Shown here piece after piece: positions 10,604 to 22,330 of a DNA stretch of 46,409 bases. Under the pieces are notes generated by a model, which was given only the letters and a program-made list of their open reading frames with translations, searched no databases and was not told where the DNA came from. Every line of letters starts with the position of its first letter. Position 1 is the first letter of the stretch. This DNA comes from Penium margaritaceum. Its lineage: Eukaryota > Streptophyta > Zygnematophyceae > Desmidiales > Peniaceae. A program made the position numbers and the translations under genes. The stretch is taken from assembly GCA_023375785.1 (NCBI GenBank), contig SZWC01002436.1:68437-114845 (forward strand), read 5' to 3'.

Positions 10604-11310
10604 TGTTCGTCATGGGCACGCTGTCGCCTGAGCATCAGCATCTACTGCACAAACGCTTGTGTCATGTCCACTTAGATGCTATAGATCGTCTGATTCGCAC
10701 CCAACCTGCACCCGGTCTTGACGTTGCGTCCTTTGAGACGCCGTCCAAGACTGATTGCTTGCAATTCGCGCAAGGTGAAATGCATCGCGCCACATACCCT
10801 CTGTTTGACTCACGGGCTCTCAAGCCCCTGGAGTTGGTTCACTCTGACCTCCTGGGACCCCTCCCCGTCAAATTCTAGGATGACAGAGGGCGATACGGCC
10901 TGAAAATCACACATGTCTTCGCCCGCATGCGGTGGGTCTTCAGTCTACACCTAAAAAGCGATGTGGCGTTAGCTGTTTGCACGTGACTCGTTATGGCTGA
11001 ATGCCAATCCAGCCATACCCTCCAGAACTTCCACTCTGATGGAGGCGGTGAGTTCATGGAAGGTCTGGACCGCTACTTCGCCGCCGTGGGAGTGTTTCAC
11101 AACCTCTCCGTCCTTGCTACACCACAGCAGAATGGCGTGTCGGGGCGCTGGAACCGCACCATGGAGGATGCGGTTCGCTCCATGTGGGTAGACAGCAGCA
11201 TGCCTGAAGCATTTGCCTTTAAGGGCATGGCCTACATGACATGGGTCTGGAACAGGATCCCTCATGGCCCCCTCCCGAAAACACACATCCCATACCAACT
11301 GTGGTACTGA
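10604..11310 (+). pseudogene. copia-1 integrase
   Basis: The stretch begins with the pre-integrase zinc-binding segment (HQHLLHKRLCH ... TDCLQFAQG). The second Cys of the CX2C pair (CLFC in copia-2) is lost here (CLQF). The integrase core follows: LVHSDLLGPLP with the first catalytic Asp, then HSDGGGEF with the second. The catalytic Glu position reads NGVSGRWNRT, where Gly (codon 11143-11145) replaces Glu, so strand transfer would be abolished. Stops at 10876-10878 and near 10984, plus frame changes, confirm decay. The downstream conserved segment EDAVRSMW...TWVWNRIPHGPLP matches copia-2. Confidence 0.88.
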
Positions 11311-12187
11311 CGTCGTGCCGACCTATGGCTTGCGCGTGTGTAGGGGTCCCTTGCCTGCGTCTGGTTTACACCAGATTAACAAGGGTCCAAGTTTTCCCCT
11401 AGAGGTTGCGTCTGCGCGTTCCGAGGTGTGGCCTCACGCTCCAAGGTCTGGCGAATCTGGGACCCCAGTCGACGGCGCATTGTCGAGTCTCGGGACACCC
11501 TATTCTTCGAGCGTCTCTCCTTCCGAGACCTACCTGCTGGTGGCACTCCACAGGCGCATTCCCCTGGATGTGGCATGATTCCGCACGCAGGGGGGGTGAG
11601 GTGACCGATGACACTGCCCCGGTCACACTGGGCGCTACTGGTCCTTCCCATCCACAAGCGTGCACGCCAACGTCGTCCCCATTGCCCACATTAACTTTGC
11701 CGACTGTCCTGCCTGCATCCACCATTCCTCCTATATCCTCTTCGATACAAGAGCCTGCGTCACCGGTTGCACCACCAATGTTGTCCGTGTCCCCAGCACC
11801 TGTGTCACCAGCAGAGTCACCGGTGTCGTCTGCACCCCCTACGCAGTCTGCGTCACCAGTCAGGTCACCTGTGCCATCCCCGTCTTTTGTCTACCCAGTC
11901 GACGGGCCAGCATCACCTAACACATCACCAGTCCACCACCTGTCCCAACTGCATCATCACCAGAGCCATACCGACGAGGGGAGGGCGGACGTCTCCGCCT
12001 GCTTCCTACTCACAGCGTGCGTAGTGGGGACCCCGGCACAAGGGCCTTGGGCCTTAGTGCACAGGGACTCATTGAAGTGCACCCTGGCTGCGACACAGGC
12101 CTCGCTCTTCTTGCTCACGAGAACTGACTTGCTACCGATTCCACAGAATCCACCATCACCGTTGGCCCTCCGTCTCAGGCCTATGCC
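11311..12187 (+). pseudogene. copia-1 integrase C-terminus and Pro/Ser-rich linker
   Basis: Several frames carry matches to copia-2: the R-R-IVESRDTLFFE block near 11470-11520, followed by a Ser/Pro/Val-rich linker (VSPAPVSPAESPVSSAP) near 11790-11900. Stops and frame changes are frequent. The linker joins integrase to reverse transcriptase in this family. Confidence 0.65.
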
Positions 12188-12760
12188 TTGGCCACACGTG
12201 GTGGAGGTACTGCGGCCCCTGACCCCAGTGTGGTGGGAGTGATGCCAGACCCCAGCACACTGCGTCAGGCTCTGGCTGAGCCAGATACGGCACTCTGGCG
12301 TGCAGCATGCGAGGCTGAGCTGGCTGCTATCAATGAGCATGGGGTCTACAAACTTGTAGACTTGCCGCTTGGACGAAAGGCCGTTCAGGCCAAGTGGGTC
12401 TCGCGGAAAAAGCTCAAGCCAGACAATACAGTTGATCGCTGCAAAGCAAGACTGACTGCAAAGGAATTCTCTCAAGTGGAAGGGGTCGATTTCACTGAGA
12501 CCTTCGCACCAGTTGGATGCACGATCACAGCTTTGGGTCTGCTGTCCCAGGTGGCCCATCACGACTGGGAAATCCACCAAATTGACGTGAACAACGCGTT
12601 CCTACATGGAAAGCTGGAAGAAGAGATCTACATGGTCCAGTCCCCAGGGTTCGAGGACGGCACCGGCTGTGTGTACCAGCTACGGAAAGTGTTGTACGGC
12701 TTGAAGCAGCCGTCTCGATTCTGGAACAAGGAGACCACCAGCACGCTCCTACGAGCAGGC
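12188..12760 (+). pseudogene. copia-1 reverse transcriptase, N-terminal half only
   Basis: A typical Ty1/copia reverse transcriptase start: EAELAAINEHGVYKLVD, QAKWVSRKKLKPDN, EGVDFTETFAPV, then DVNNAFLHGKLEEEIYM and YGLKQPSRFWN. The frame is open from well upstream of the domain. It ends at about 12760 where sequence related to a gypsy LTR begins, before the catalytic YVDD box, so the palm domain, RNase H and 3' LTR are all missing. Copia-2 reads on through the same point to a YVDD motif, which shows the truncation is real. Confidence 0.92.
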
Positions 12761-12826
12761 CACAAATGAAATATCAAAAATACTCACTTACAAAGTTTAT
12801 GGACTAGCGTACGTCTGGGACGTACA
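12761..12826 (-). repeat. Truncated 3' LTR stub of gypsy-1
   Basis: It matches the first 66 or so bases of the LTR at 18181-18729 (shared blocks CAAAGTTTA and GCCACAAATG). It directly follows the purine-rich tract on the minus strand at about 12829-12853. The exact junction with copia-1 is ambiguous within about 10 bases. Confidence 0.8.
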
Positions 12827-12929
12827 CTTCTCCCCTCCCCCTCCCCCTTCAATCGCTACATCCCAGTGCGTTCTCAGACATAGGCTGGTGATGACTATGG
12901 TAGCCGTCGATCAGATGATTGACATCTCA

Positions 12930-13010
12930 GACATTGTCATAGGACTCCCAGTTGTGTGTGGTGTCATATTCATGCCACTTGACCAGATAGTCGGTCAACT
13001 TCCCACAACG
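12930..13010 (-). pseudogene. Chromodomain of gypsy-1
   Basis: The minus strand reads YLVKWHEYDTTHNWESYDN, the core of a chromodomain (aromatic cage residues and the KWxxY...NxWE pattern). These domains target gypsy integration to marked heterochromatin. A stop follows closely. Confidence 0.85.
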
Positions 13011-13019
13011 TCAATGTCC

Positions 13020-14850
13020 GAGGATTTCCTCAATCACGTACTCGACATTTCTTTCCACTTGGATTGAAGGTGGAGGAGCGACGTCTCTGTCGGAGAATCT
13101 CTTCATTGGGTCCTGGTAGTGCTTGAGCTTGTTGACGTGAAAGACCAGATGGATCACAGTGTTTTAAGGTAGGGAAATCTGAGCAAAAAACTGGGGTTTG
13201 CATTCACTTGATCTCAAACAGGCCAAATCATTGGAGTTTGAGCTTTGCAAAGTTGTATCAACGTAGCTTGATGTTCGCCGTGTTGAAAATGCCAGACCAA
13301 ATCCTCTGACATGGACAAAGGTCACGTGAAAGAACGAGGACTTGGCAAACCAGCTCAAGTCCATGTGCGTAGGCCACAAGAATGAAGACAGACCAGACAA
13401 TAGAAGATGAACGGCTGGATCTTCGTGGACAGCAGGTTTATGGGTGGATAGAGATCACGATGGCAAGTCATCTCCATCTGCCGAATCCATGGCACAAGAA
13501 CATCAACATATCAGCAGTCTATCCTGACCGTCTAACCATATGTGGCTGAAGCATGACATGCTTACCTGCTTGGCATTGGTGATCTTTGTACCACAGAGAT
13601 CACCAGCACCGATGGAGAAGCGCCACCCACTGTCATGAACGCACGAGCATAAAGACTAGAAGTACCTCAGGCATTTCTTTTCACTGTTCCTAGTATCCCT
13701 GCACAATTCAACACTTGTGGTAAAGTATGTACCCGATAGCTGGAGTTAAAGAATATTCTGTCTGACTCTTGTTTAACACTGTTGGTGCATGATTATTTGT
13801 GCAATAGCTTCAAGAAGACCACTGAAGGCTTGATCCTGTTTTCAACACGCCAAGCTGAGTAGGATGTGATTGTCATCACTGAATAAGTTGCCGTTACAAT
13901 GGGGTCCGTTGCTTGCTAGATCACTGGTTGCATCTTTGGAAGGATCTAGCGTATTTCCTCTAGATGCTGGAGAAGTCCCTGCGGTGGATGTCAACCATGG
14001 GAATACTGCATTGGCTCTGTAGGGTTGCCAGTATGGCAGGAAGTTTGCCATGAACCAATTCAAACAGAAATTACTCATTGCGGTAGCATTCCCTGAGTTT
14101 TCTGCGAGTTTGGCGGTCAGTAGTTTTGCTTCCCGATCGGTGCCTTGATGCTTGCTTTAAGTGTGGAGGAGTTGTTCGAGTGTCTCATTGGTCTGCTCAG
14201 TTTGCCTTTTGGTTTGAGGATAGAATTTTGTTGATACCTAGATCTGACTGCCATAATGCATCATTAGTTTGCGTCACAAACGGCTAGTGATGATACGTGG
14301 TAATCCGTGCAGTCGTACAATCTGATTTCGAAGCAGTCGCGTTGTTCCCTCCATGATGATGGTGGCTGTTGTCAGGATAAAATGATAAATTTTTGGAAGA
14401 TATGTCCAACACCACGAGGATGGTGTCATATCTCTCCATATTGATAGGTAGTCAAGTCATGAAGTCCATGTTGATGCTAAAATATGGCTCTGTTGGAAGA
14501 GGGAGTGGTTGGAATATCTCGGTGGCCTTGTGCACCGAAATTTTTACCATTGACAAGTCTCGCATGATTTGCATGATGTTGCACGTCGGTCTGCATTCGG
14601 TCACACGCCAACTTCTTGAGCATATTTTTGTTGATGAAGTATCCACCTAGACCGTTGTCGTTGCATTCCTCCATTGTAATTCTTCATTCAATGGTGCAAC
14701 GACTTTGCGGATGAATCACCATTGCCAGTAGGGATCGTCAAACCAGAACTTAGTTTTCTCGTACCCGCCAAAATCCTTGAAACCTTTCACAACACTCTTC
14801 CGAGTTACGGATCTTGTTTGACAAGGAACGTGTTCATCTCGACCATCAAG
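13020..14850 (-). pseudogene. Integrase region of gypsy-1
   Basis: Fragments near 14400-14660 recall the zinc-binding and core start of a gypsy integrase (a C-rich segment, then EIFQPLPLPTEPYFSINMDF). They are spread over two minus-strand frames with stops. The remainder is too decayed to read the catalytic triad. Confidence 0.6.
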
Positions 14851-14859
14851 CCTGGCCGC

Positions 14860-15300
14860 CAAGTTTGAGTATATGCAGGATTTGTTTTTCCAAATCGGTA
14901 CTCAGTGTCGTAGTTAAAGTTGGACACGAGAAACTCCATCCATCAAGTTTGTTGATGGCTAATATTTGTCTAAGTTTTCAGATGAGTGCATCATGGTCGA
15001 TGTGGATGACACATCATCAGCATTCCAGATAGCACCACCGCCTCTTGATTTCATGCTTGAACGCCAACATTTATTTCTCGTGCACGACATAGTTAAGCTC
15101 CAGTCTTTGTAGTTTTTGCAACAATAAAAGGACGACCAGTTGTTCTCCACCACTGCTATCTTGGAGGATAATGGCTCCAATTGCTCAATCGGATGGGTTC
15201 GTGGCAATGACATATTCCACCGTTGGATTTTCCAATAGCAGGGTTGGCGTCAAGGTCAGAGAATTTTTCAAAGAGTAAAAGTCTTCATGTCTCCTGCCCC
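14860..15300 (-). pseudogene. RNase H region of gypsy-1
   Basis: The minus strand reads ELNYVVHEK followed by a stop and MLAFKHEIKRRWCYLEC, then IHIDHDAL. This matches the NYxxxEKExLA...H(T/I)DH pattern of gypsy RNase H, interrupted by stops. Confidence 0.75.
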
Positions 15301-15376
15301 TCCTCCCACTATAATCAGTAGTTTTCTAACTGAGATCGAGGAGAGGCGCTGAAATCACAGTGTAGTCCTTTGTAAG

Positions 15377-16080
15377 TTAATGGTAGTGGTTGCATATTCT
15401 AAGAAAACACATGTGCATTCCAAGCATTGGTTGGCATCGGCCAATCAGCAATTGCCTCCACTTTCTTTGTGTCCATAGTGATCCGCCTATGGTCGATGAT
15501 GTTGTACAGGAACTTGATTGAACGGCGACCAAAGTCGCACTTTGAGAATTTCCCATAGAATTTTTCTCTTTGTAAAATCTTAAGAACATTGCAGAGATGT
15601 CTATTATGCTCCTCCGGGATGCGGTTGTGTAATGGGATGTAATCGAGATATGGGACACCGGATTTGCCAAGGTACGGCCGGAAGATGTTGTTCATTGCCG
15701 CCATGAACATTTTGAAAAAGCATTTGTGAGTCCAAACAACATGACCGTGAACTCAAAGTGCCCATATCTAGCATGGGGACACCGTCTTCTCGATGTCCAT
15801 TTCAAATAAATGGATTCAATGATAGTCGATGCGTATGCTAATTTTGGTCAAATTTCTCGTCCCGACGAGTTGGTCAAAAAGTTCATCTGTTCCTAGAATA
15901 GGGTAGCGGTTCTTGATGGTGATGTTGTTCAATGTTGAGTAATCCATGCACACCACATCTTGCATGTTTTCCTTTTCAGAGAAAACTACAAGTGCCACAT
16001 ATGATGACGTGGATAGCCTGATAAACCCCTAATTGAGCATCTCATTTAGCTACTTCTTTCATTGAATCAGCTTGTGGTTG
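15377..16080 (-). pseudogene. Reverse transcriptase of gypsy-1
   Basis: The N-terminal part reads MDYSTLNNITIKNRYPI and ELFDQLVGTRNLTKI. The C-terminal part reads MNNIFRPYL, then PYLDYIPLHNRIPEEHNRHL, then KCDFGRRSIKFL and EAIADWPMPTN. The catalytic YxDD box has become YLDY. A frameshift and stops separate the two parts, so the enzyme is inactive. Confidence 0.88.
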
Positions 16081-16759
16081 CTCATTTGATAGTTCCCTTG
16101 ACCATCGGTCTATTGCCCAGCTTCAAGTCTATCTAGTGTTCGACGCTGCATTGCAAAAGAAACTCTCAAGGCATGTTTTTGGGAGAAAAAAAATCCTTCA
16201 GACTCCTCGTTGATTGATGTGAACTCCTCTAAAATGGCTGTCAACTTCTCAGGTGCCAAGGCCGACATTGTCACATATGTTGCTATGAATTATACTGCTT
16301 CCCCTATTTCCATGTAGACAAACCACGCTTGTGCTCCATGCCACAAATACCATTTTGCCACATCCAGAGGCAGATCATCTTTTCTACCATTAATGATAAC
16401 GTAGATTTATCTGCTGCTCCATTCTACCTGTGGATTGTGTCGGTATAAGAAAAATCACCCAAGGATGACTTTCAGGTTGCTTTTTAGGCAAGTTCTCTAG
16501 ACCATTACGTCGTGCACATCTCTTGTTTTTTTTGCATTCAGAGTAGTTCTTCTGTTGACAGCTTTTCCTTAAAAAAAAAAACCAATTTGCTTGGAAAACT
16601 GAGCTTCTGAACCATGTCCTTGTTTACAAAACAGTAAGAAGCTCCTCCATCCACTCGTGCAGGTACCGTTCAGTAACTTTTACAGCCCCGTAGTAGCATC
16701 GCCGGTTGCTCGTACTCATACCCCTTGTCTACTGCGATGTTAGTCATTCAGATGAGCTA

Positions 16760-17890
16760 TCAGTTGGCCCAATATTTTCCAACCAGAGGACCGTCGCAGT
16801 CTACTCCTGTCCCTTGCAGTTTCCCGCCTCCTTGTTTTTGTCTCCGAATTCCCCCCATTTTGGCCTGTTCTTTCTGTTTCTGAAAGTCATGCAAAATGTG
16901 CCCGGGCTTCCTGCAAGTCCAGCATAGTCGTTGATCGTGTTGATCGACAGCACCGATCTCCATCAGAGATGAGGTTTCCGTCGACTGTGGCTTCCACCAT
17001 AATATGGACTGTGTCCTTAGGGTCACCAACCGTTGGATTCTGACATCCGAGTATTTTCCATGCAATCAGGTGCTGGAATCATTTGCAGAAAGTCATCTTC
17101 AATGTCAGATATGGAAATTGCCCACCTGATGCTTCGCTTGAGGCTGACATTGTAGAAGAAACATAGTTTGTCAGGGACGAGGTCGTCACTGGTAATGTTT
17201 CACAAAAATACTACATATACTCTATCACACTAGACTGTTGACACAAGCATTAAAACTTGTACCACGTTTTCGACTTCACGTTCATTTACCCAAAGCATGC
17301 GAGTATGGCGTGCACAAAGTCCATCCAGTTTCTGGTGGAGTTAGGATGTCGTTAGGATCCCCACATCGGATTGATCTGCTCAGGAGGTAGAACTCCTACG
17401 GTCAACGATGTGAGAGCAGTCGCTTGAGCCATTGATCCAACTCTGCTAGTAATGTGCTTTTTTTTATGCTTTTTATATCGGACCACCAACCTAAAGACGT
17501 TTGACGCAAAAATGAGGCCGCGAGGTCCATTTCCTTTTTGTATTTTTTACCCAACAAAGGTGAATTGCACCTCCAATTTCATCAGCCACATCCGAACTGT
17601 CAATCTCTTGGAGTTTGTAGGATCAAATGGTTCACGAAGTGCCAGTCAAACTTTGGGCTCGCTCAAGAGTTGAAGATTTCTCTCAATGCGTACTGCTTCC
17701 CGCGAGCGCGTATTTTGACGCTTGTCCTTTGCCACGTTGAGTTGTTGGAGAAGATGGGTGTTGAGGCGTTTGAGTCCCAAAGGCTTCTGGTACAGGTCTT
17801 TAATAATGCGAGCTTTCCGGCCGGTGTCTTCCATTGTGCTAGGTGTCATCCCAGTGGACAACGGTGTAGGTGAAGGGTTTGCCAAGCCCG
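16760..17890 (-). pseudogene. Gag of gypsy-1 with degenerate zinc knuckle
   Basis: The minus strand reads CWTCRKPGHILHDF near 16900, a CX2CX4HX4C knuckle whose last Cys is Phe. An upstream basic, Leu-rich fragment (17646-17885) is the likely capsid N-terminus. The frames are broken. Confidence 0.7.
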
Positions 17891-18166
17891 ATTATGTCAT
17901 AGGATTGGTCATCGGGGTCTTTGGTTCTGTGCCATTCAATACAAAAGTTTCCACCGCTGCCTGTTTGGCACAGAGAGTGTTGTTAACCATGTGTTGCTGA
18001 TCCTCCATCGCCAAAGTCTTTACTGGTTACTACCACTTGTTGCTGGGTACGCTCGCTTCGTTCACCGTTGTCATTGTAAGCTTCTAAACAGTGGATATGC
18101 ACTGAAGAATTGTGCGATGTTTTTGCCTTTAAATTAATGTGTAAGTTGCCCCTTCATTTTCACTTT

Positions 18167-18178
18167 GCTCTGATACAA
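18167..18178 (-). other. Primer binding site of gypsy-1
   Basis: TTGTATCAGAGC on the minus strand differs by one base from the initiator tRNA-Met primer site and lies two bases from the LTR end at 18181. Confidence 0.75.
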
Positions 18179-18180
18179 AG

Positions 18181-18729
18181 TGTTACACTTGTTTGGACGT
18201 GGGTGGTTCACAGGGATAAAATGCGGAGCAGCAGATGATTTTGAAGAACTGGGACAGTTGGATAACTTGTACTTGGCAGAAACGGTACTCCAGTGAAAAT
18301 TGTCGAACATGTTGAGCACATAAATACAATAGCAAGAAACACAATGAGGCATACATTGGATCTTGGGTCCTCAAATAAACCAACGTGTGTGACACCCCAT
18401 CGTGAGTAGTCACTTCGACAAACTCCGCCGAGAAGGGTTTTAATAATATCAAGGTGCGGCTTAAGAAAGGTCTAACGAAGTCAAGAAATTGACTGAACGA
18501 TATCAAAACGTCGATACAGTTTGCAAAACTTCTGTCGATCATTCTAAAAAGTGGTCAAATATTTCATAACCTTTGAAGACAGAATACCCAAGGTCTGGGC
18601 AAGTGGCAAAAATTCCCTCTGCAAAACAGCATAAAATTCCTAAGGACGAGATGCAGTGGGCCACAAATGTAACAACATAAAATATTCACTCGCAAAGTTT
18701 AGGGACTTGTGTACAGCTGGGGTGTAACA
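18181..18729 (-). repeat. 5' LTR of gypsy-1 (549 bp)
   Basis: It begins TGTTACAC and ends GTGTAACA in plus-strand reading, so both ends carry TG...CA. It aligns along its length with the 549-bp LTR at 18909-19457 and with the expanded plus-strand LTR at 23797-24819. Confidence 0.88.
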
Positions 18730-18908
18730 CGATTTTTCTATACAATGCACCAAGGTACGAAGCAGTTGAAATCGTAATAATTCACAACTAGAAGGTATTC
18801 TACCAAGTGAAACATATAAGATGAGCTCGTAGAAGTTGTAGAGCAAGATATGACTCTGTTTCAGCGTTGTTATACACCTGTCCCTAAAGTCCAACTGTGG
18901 ACATTCCT

Positions 18909-19457
18909 TGTTACGCTAAGCAGAACGTCAATGGTTCACAGGTATGAGGTACAAAGCAAAATACAATAAGAGGAATTGGGACCAATGGATAACTTTTATG
19001 TATTAATAAGTGAACTTCGCTGAAAGTGTCTGACATGTCAAGCGCATATATACAATGATAAGAAATAAAATGAGGATTATGTTGGATATTAGGCGCTTCA
19101 GTTGGGTGACATGTATGGCGCTTTATCCTGACTCTTCGTTTTAATGAACTCTGCCGATACGTTGAGGGGTTTTGAAAATAACTAGGCACGTCGTTATAAA
19201 AGTTCCCTTTCAAGAATTTGACCAAACAAAATCAATATATTGATATAGCTCGCGACAGTTCTATCGATCATTCTAGAAAGTGGTCGAACTTGCTGGAACC
19301 TTAAGAAACAGAACAGTGGAGGTCAGGGCAGGTGGAAATTTTCACTCAGTCGAGCGGCAGAAAATTCTTGAGTTCAACACGTGGTGAACCACAATTATAA
19401 TAACAAAAATGTCCACTCCCGGAGTTTAAGGTACTCATGTATGTCTCGGACGAAACA
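18909..19457 (-). repeat. 3' LTR of gypsy-2 (549 bp)
   Basis: TG...CA ends (TGTTACGC on the left, CGAAACA on the right in plus-strand reading). The length equals that of the gypsy-1 LTR, and the two align throughout despite strong divergence. Confidence 0.85.
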
Positions 19458-19479
19458 CCCCCTCCACAAGAGACCTGGC

Positions 19480-19613
19480 ACGTTAGTCAACATAGGCTGG
19501 TGATGCCTATAGTAGCCTTTGAACAGATGATCACCGTTGTGGATGTTGTTATAGGCTTCCCAATTGTAGAGCGTAGCATTGTGGCCATGCCACTTGACGA
19601 GATACTCTGTCAT
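19480..19613 (-). pseudogene. Chromodomain of gypsy-2
   Basis: TEYLVKWHGHNATLYNWEAY is a clear chromodomain core and aligns with the gypsy-1 copy. It is joined to a short uninterrupted tail running towards the LTR. Confidence 0.87.
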
Positions 19614-19986
19614 TTTCTCATGGCGTCAATGTCCAAGGATCTTCTTGATCATGTAATCCATGTCTCTCTCTCCAATGGGAAGGAGAGGAGCAGCTCATCT
19701 GCTTGAGAATCGCTCGCTACGCTCCCTCTAGTTCTTGAGCTTACTGATGTAGAAAACAAGAAGAAGAAAAACCATGATTTCTCGTAGGAAATTCGAGCGA
19801 CGACTACGGTTTTCATTCACTTGATCCCAAATGGTCACAAACTTCCGATTTTGAGCTTTGAAAAGTCTTTTCCATGCTATTTGATGTTTTTCAAGGTGAG
19901 GAGAACACGATCTCTAGCCCTCAAGATGCCGTCGTTGTGATATTGGTCGGTTGCACGTTTCATCGCTGCCTGCATTGTTGTGAGGG

Positions 19987-20235
19987 TCTGTAGTGTTTCC
20001 TCCCAGATGCTAGAGAAGTTGTGGCAATGGATGTAGGATTATAATTTTTAATTCCCTTTGCAAAGCGACGTAAAAATTATAATCCATCTGTAGTGTTTCC
20101 TTCCAGATGCTAGAGAAGTTGTGGCAATGGATGTAGGATTATAATTTTTAAGTCGCTTTGCAAAGCGACTTAAAAATTATAATCCGTCTGTAGTGTTTCC
20201 TCCCAGATGCTAGAGAAGTTGTGGCAATGGATGTA
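19987..20235. repeat. 100-bp repeat alternating element sequence with a 50-bp palindrome
   Basis: Three copies of a 49-bp integrase-region unit start at 19987, 20087 and 20187. They are separated by two copies of a 50-bp palindrome (20036-20085 and 20136-20185). The second palindrome is perfect (half-site GGATTATAATTTTTAAGTCG then CTTTG), and the first has three mismatched positions. Confidence 0.93.
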
Positions 20236-21666
20236 AACTACAGGGAATGTTGCTATGAATTTTGCAGTCCTTCGAATGTGGCGGGATGTTTTTTGTATAC
20301 CGCTTTGAACAGAAATTTACCCGTTGTGATGAAAATTGCCAAGTTATATGCGAGTTCGGTGCTTGGGAGTTTTGCCGCCCAATCAGTCCCGTGGAGATCA
20401 CAAAAGGTGTAGAGAAGTCATTTGAGCATCTGATTTCTCCACTTGGTTTGCCCGTCGATTTGAGGATGGGACGCCGTTGATAGCTTGATCCAACTGCCGT
20501 AATATTTCATCAGTTTACATAAAAATAGTTGGTGAAGTGGTTGTCTTTGTCACTGATTATGGTATTTAGAACTCCATGCAACGGTACAATGTGGTTAAGA
20601 AATAGACACACTGCATCCTTGGTGGTGACAGTGGTCGTTGTCACAATGAGTGGAACGTTGTTTAAAATCTATCCACTACAAGGTTGATTTCATATCCCTC
20701 CGGAGTGGCGGGGATCCCCATCACGAAGTCCATACTGATGTCAACCCATGGCTCTGTTAGAAATGACAGAGGTTGGAGCAGTCCCGGTGGCCTTGTGTAA
20801 TAATATTTTTACCGTAGACAGGTGTCACACAATTTGCATAATGATGTCACGTCGTTCTGCAGACAGTCCCACCAGTAGTACTTTGCTAGCTTATTGAGTG
20901 GCTTTTCCTCACCGAATTTTCCATCTTGACCGGTGCTGTGGAACTCCTCCAATAACATCATTTTTAACTCCTTGTTCAGTGGTACAAAGACATGGCAAGT
21001 GAATCCCCATCGGCAGTAGGGATCTTCAAACCAGAATGTGATATTGTCATACCTGTCAAACTCCTTGTAACCTTTTGCAAATAACCTCGTGAGGTATGGA
21101 TCTCATTTGATGAGAAATGTGCAGATATGGTTGTCAGGCCAAAGTGTCTGTTGGATTTGTTTATCCAGGTTGGTACTTAATCTCGTAGTCAAATTTGGTC
21201 TCGAGGAGCTCCAGATATAGAGTTTTTTTTTTCAGTCCTGATTTGGTTTAGACTTGAGCTGTTTTAGTGCATGGTGGTCAGTACGGACGATACATTGTCG
21301 GAATTCCGTATAGCATCACCATGCTTTGAACAACAATCTCTAACATTTATTTCTCCTGCATCACGTTCGGTCCCAGTCCTTGTAATACTTCAGTCCTCGT
21401 CCTTGTAGTATTCTTGAGATATGTGTGACCGGTTCTTCTCCACCGCCATTGTGTTGGAGAAAAACGGATACAACTGCTAGATTGGATGCATTGTTAGACA
21501 TGGTGCCGTATGCTGTTGGATCCACCAATCATAGGGTTGGCACAGAATTCATAGGGTTTCTCAAATATTTAAACACTTATTGTTTGCTATCTCCCCAACT
21601 CCACTTCGTAGTTGTGTGAGTGAGATTGGAGAGAGGCAAAGATACTTTAGCGTATTTCTTTACAAA

Positions 21667-22330
21667 TCAACGACAGTAATTACAGAACCCTAAAAGCACT
21701 TGTATGCCCTGAATGTTAGTTGGCATCGGCCAACCAGCAACCGCCTCCATTTTTCTCAGGTCCATGGCTATTTGTCCTCCGTGGATGATGTGGCCCAAAA
21801 ACTTGATCGAACAGTGACCCGAATTGTACTTTGAGAGTTTCTCATAGACCTTCTCTATTTGAAAAATATTGAGAATTTTCTGGAGAATTCCATTGCGCTC
21901 CTCCAGGGTGCACCGGTACATCATGATTTCATTGAGATATACAACAACACAGTCATCGAGGAACGACCGTAAAATGTTGTTCATGGCAGTCATAAATGCT
22001 GTAAGGGTGTTGATGAGTCCAAACAGCATAACCATGATCTTGAAGTGCTTGTATCGGTGCAAAATACCGTCTTCTCGATGTCCCTATCAGATACACAGAT
22101 CTTTTGATAGTTGCTGCGTAGATCTACTTTGGTGAGAACACTTGTCCTCAGGAGTTGGTCAAAAAGTTTATTTGCTCGCGGTAGGGGGCTAGCACTTCTT
22201 AGTGGTGATGTCATTCAATGCCATATTATCCACATATATCCCCATCTTGCTGGTTTTATTTTTTACGAAAAGTACAGGTGCTGCGTAGAATTGCACGGAT
22301 GGCCTAATGAAATCGCAACCGAGCATCTAG
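21667..22330 (-). pseudogene. Reverse transcriptase of gypsy-2
   Basis: The minus strand reads ANKLFDQLLRTSVLTKVDL, then after a frameshift MVMLFGLINTLTAFMTAMNN, VVVYLNEI and KFLGHIIHGGQIAM, then EAVAGWPMPTN. This matches the gypsy reverse transcriptase palm and thumb. The YxDD box is YLNE, so both catalytic Asp residues are lost. Confidence 0.9.

Larger units (their letters stand above)
12761..18729 (-). mobile_element. Ty3/gypsy chromovirus copy 1, decayed, 3' LTR truncated
   Basis: On the minus strand the order is 5' LTR (18181-18729), PBS, gag with degenerate knuckle (about 16760-17890), protease zone, reverse transcriptase, RNase H, integrase, chromodomain, purine tract and a 66-bp LTR stub that abuts copia-1. 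This order (integrase last, chromodomain at the C-terminus) defines a chromovirus. All protein regions carry many stops and shifts. The 5-bp flank on the right (CGATT at 18730) has no partner because the left end is deleted. Confidence 0.88.
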
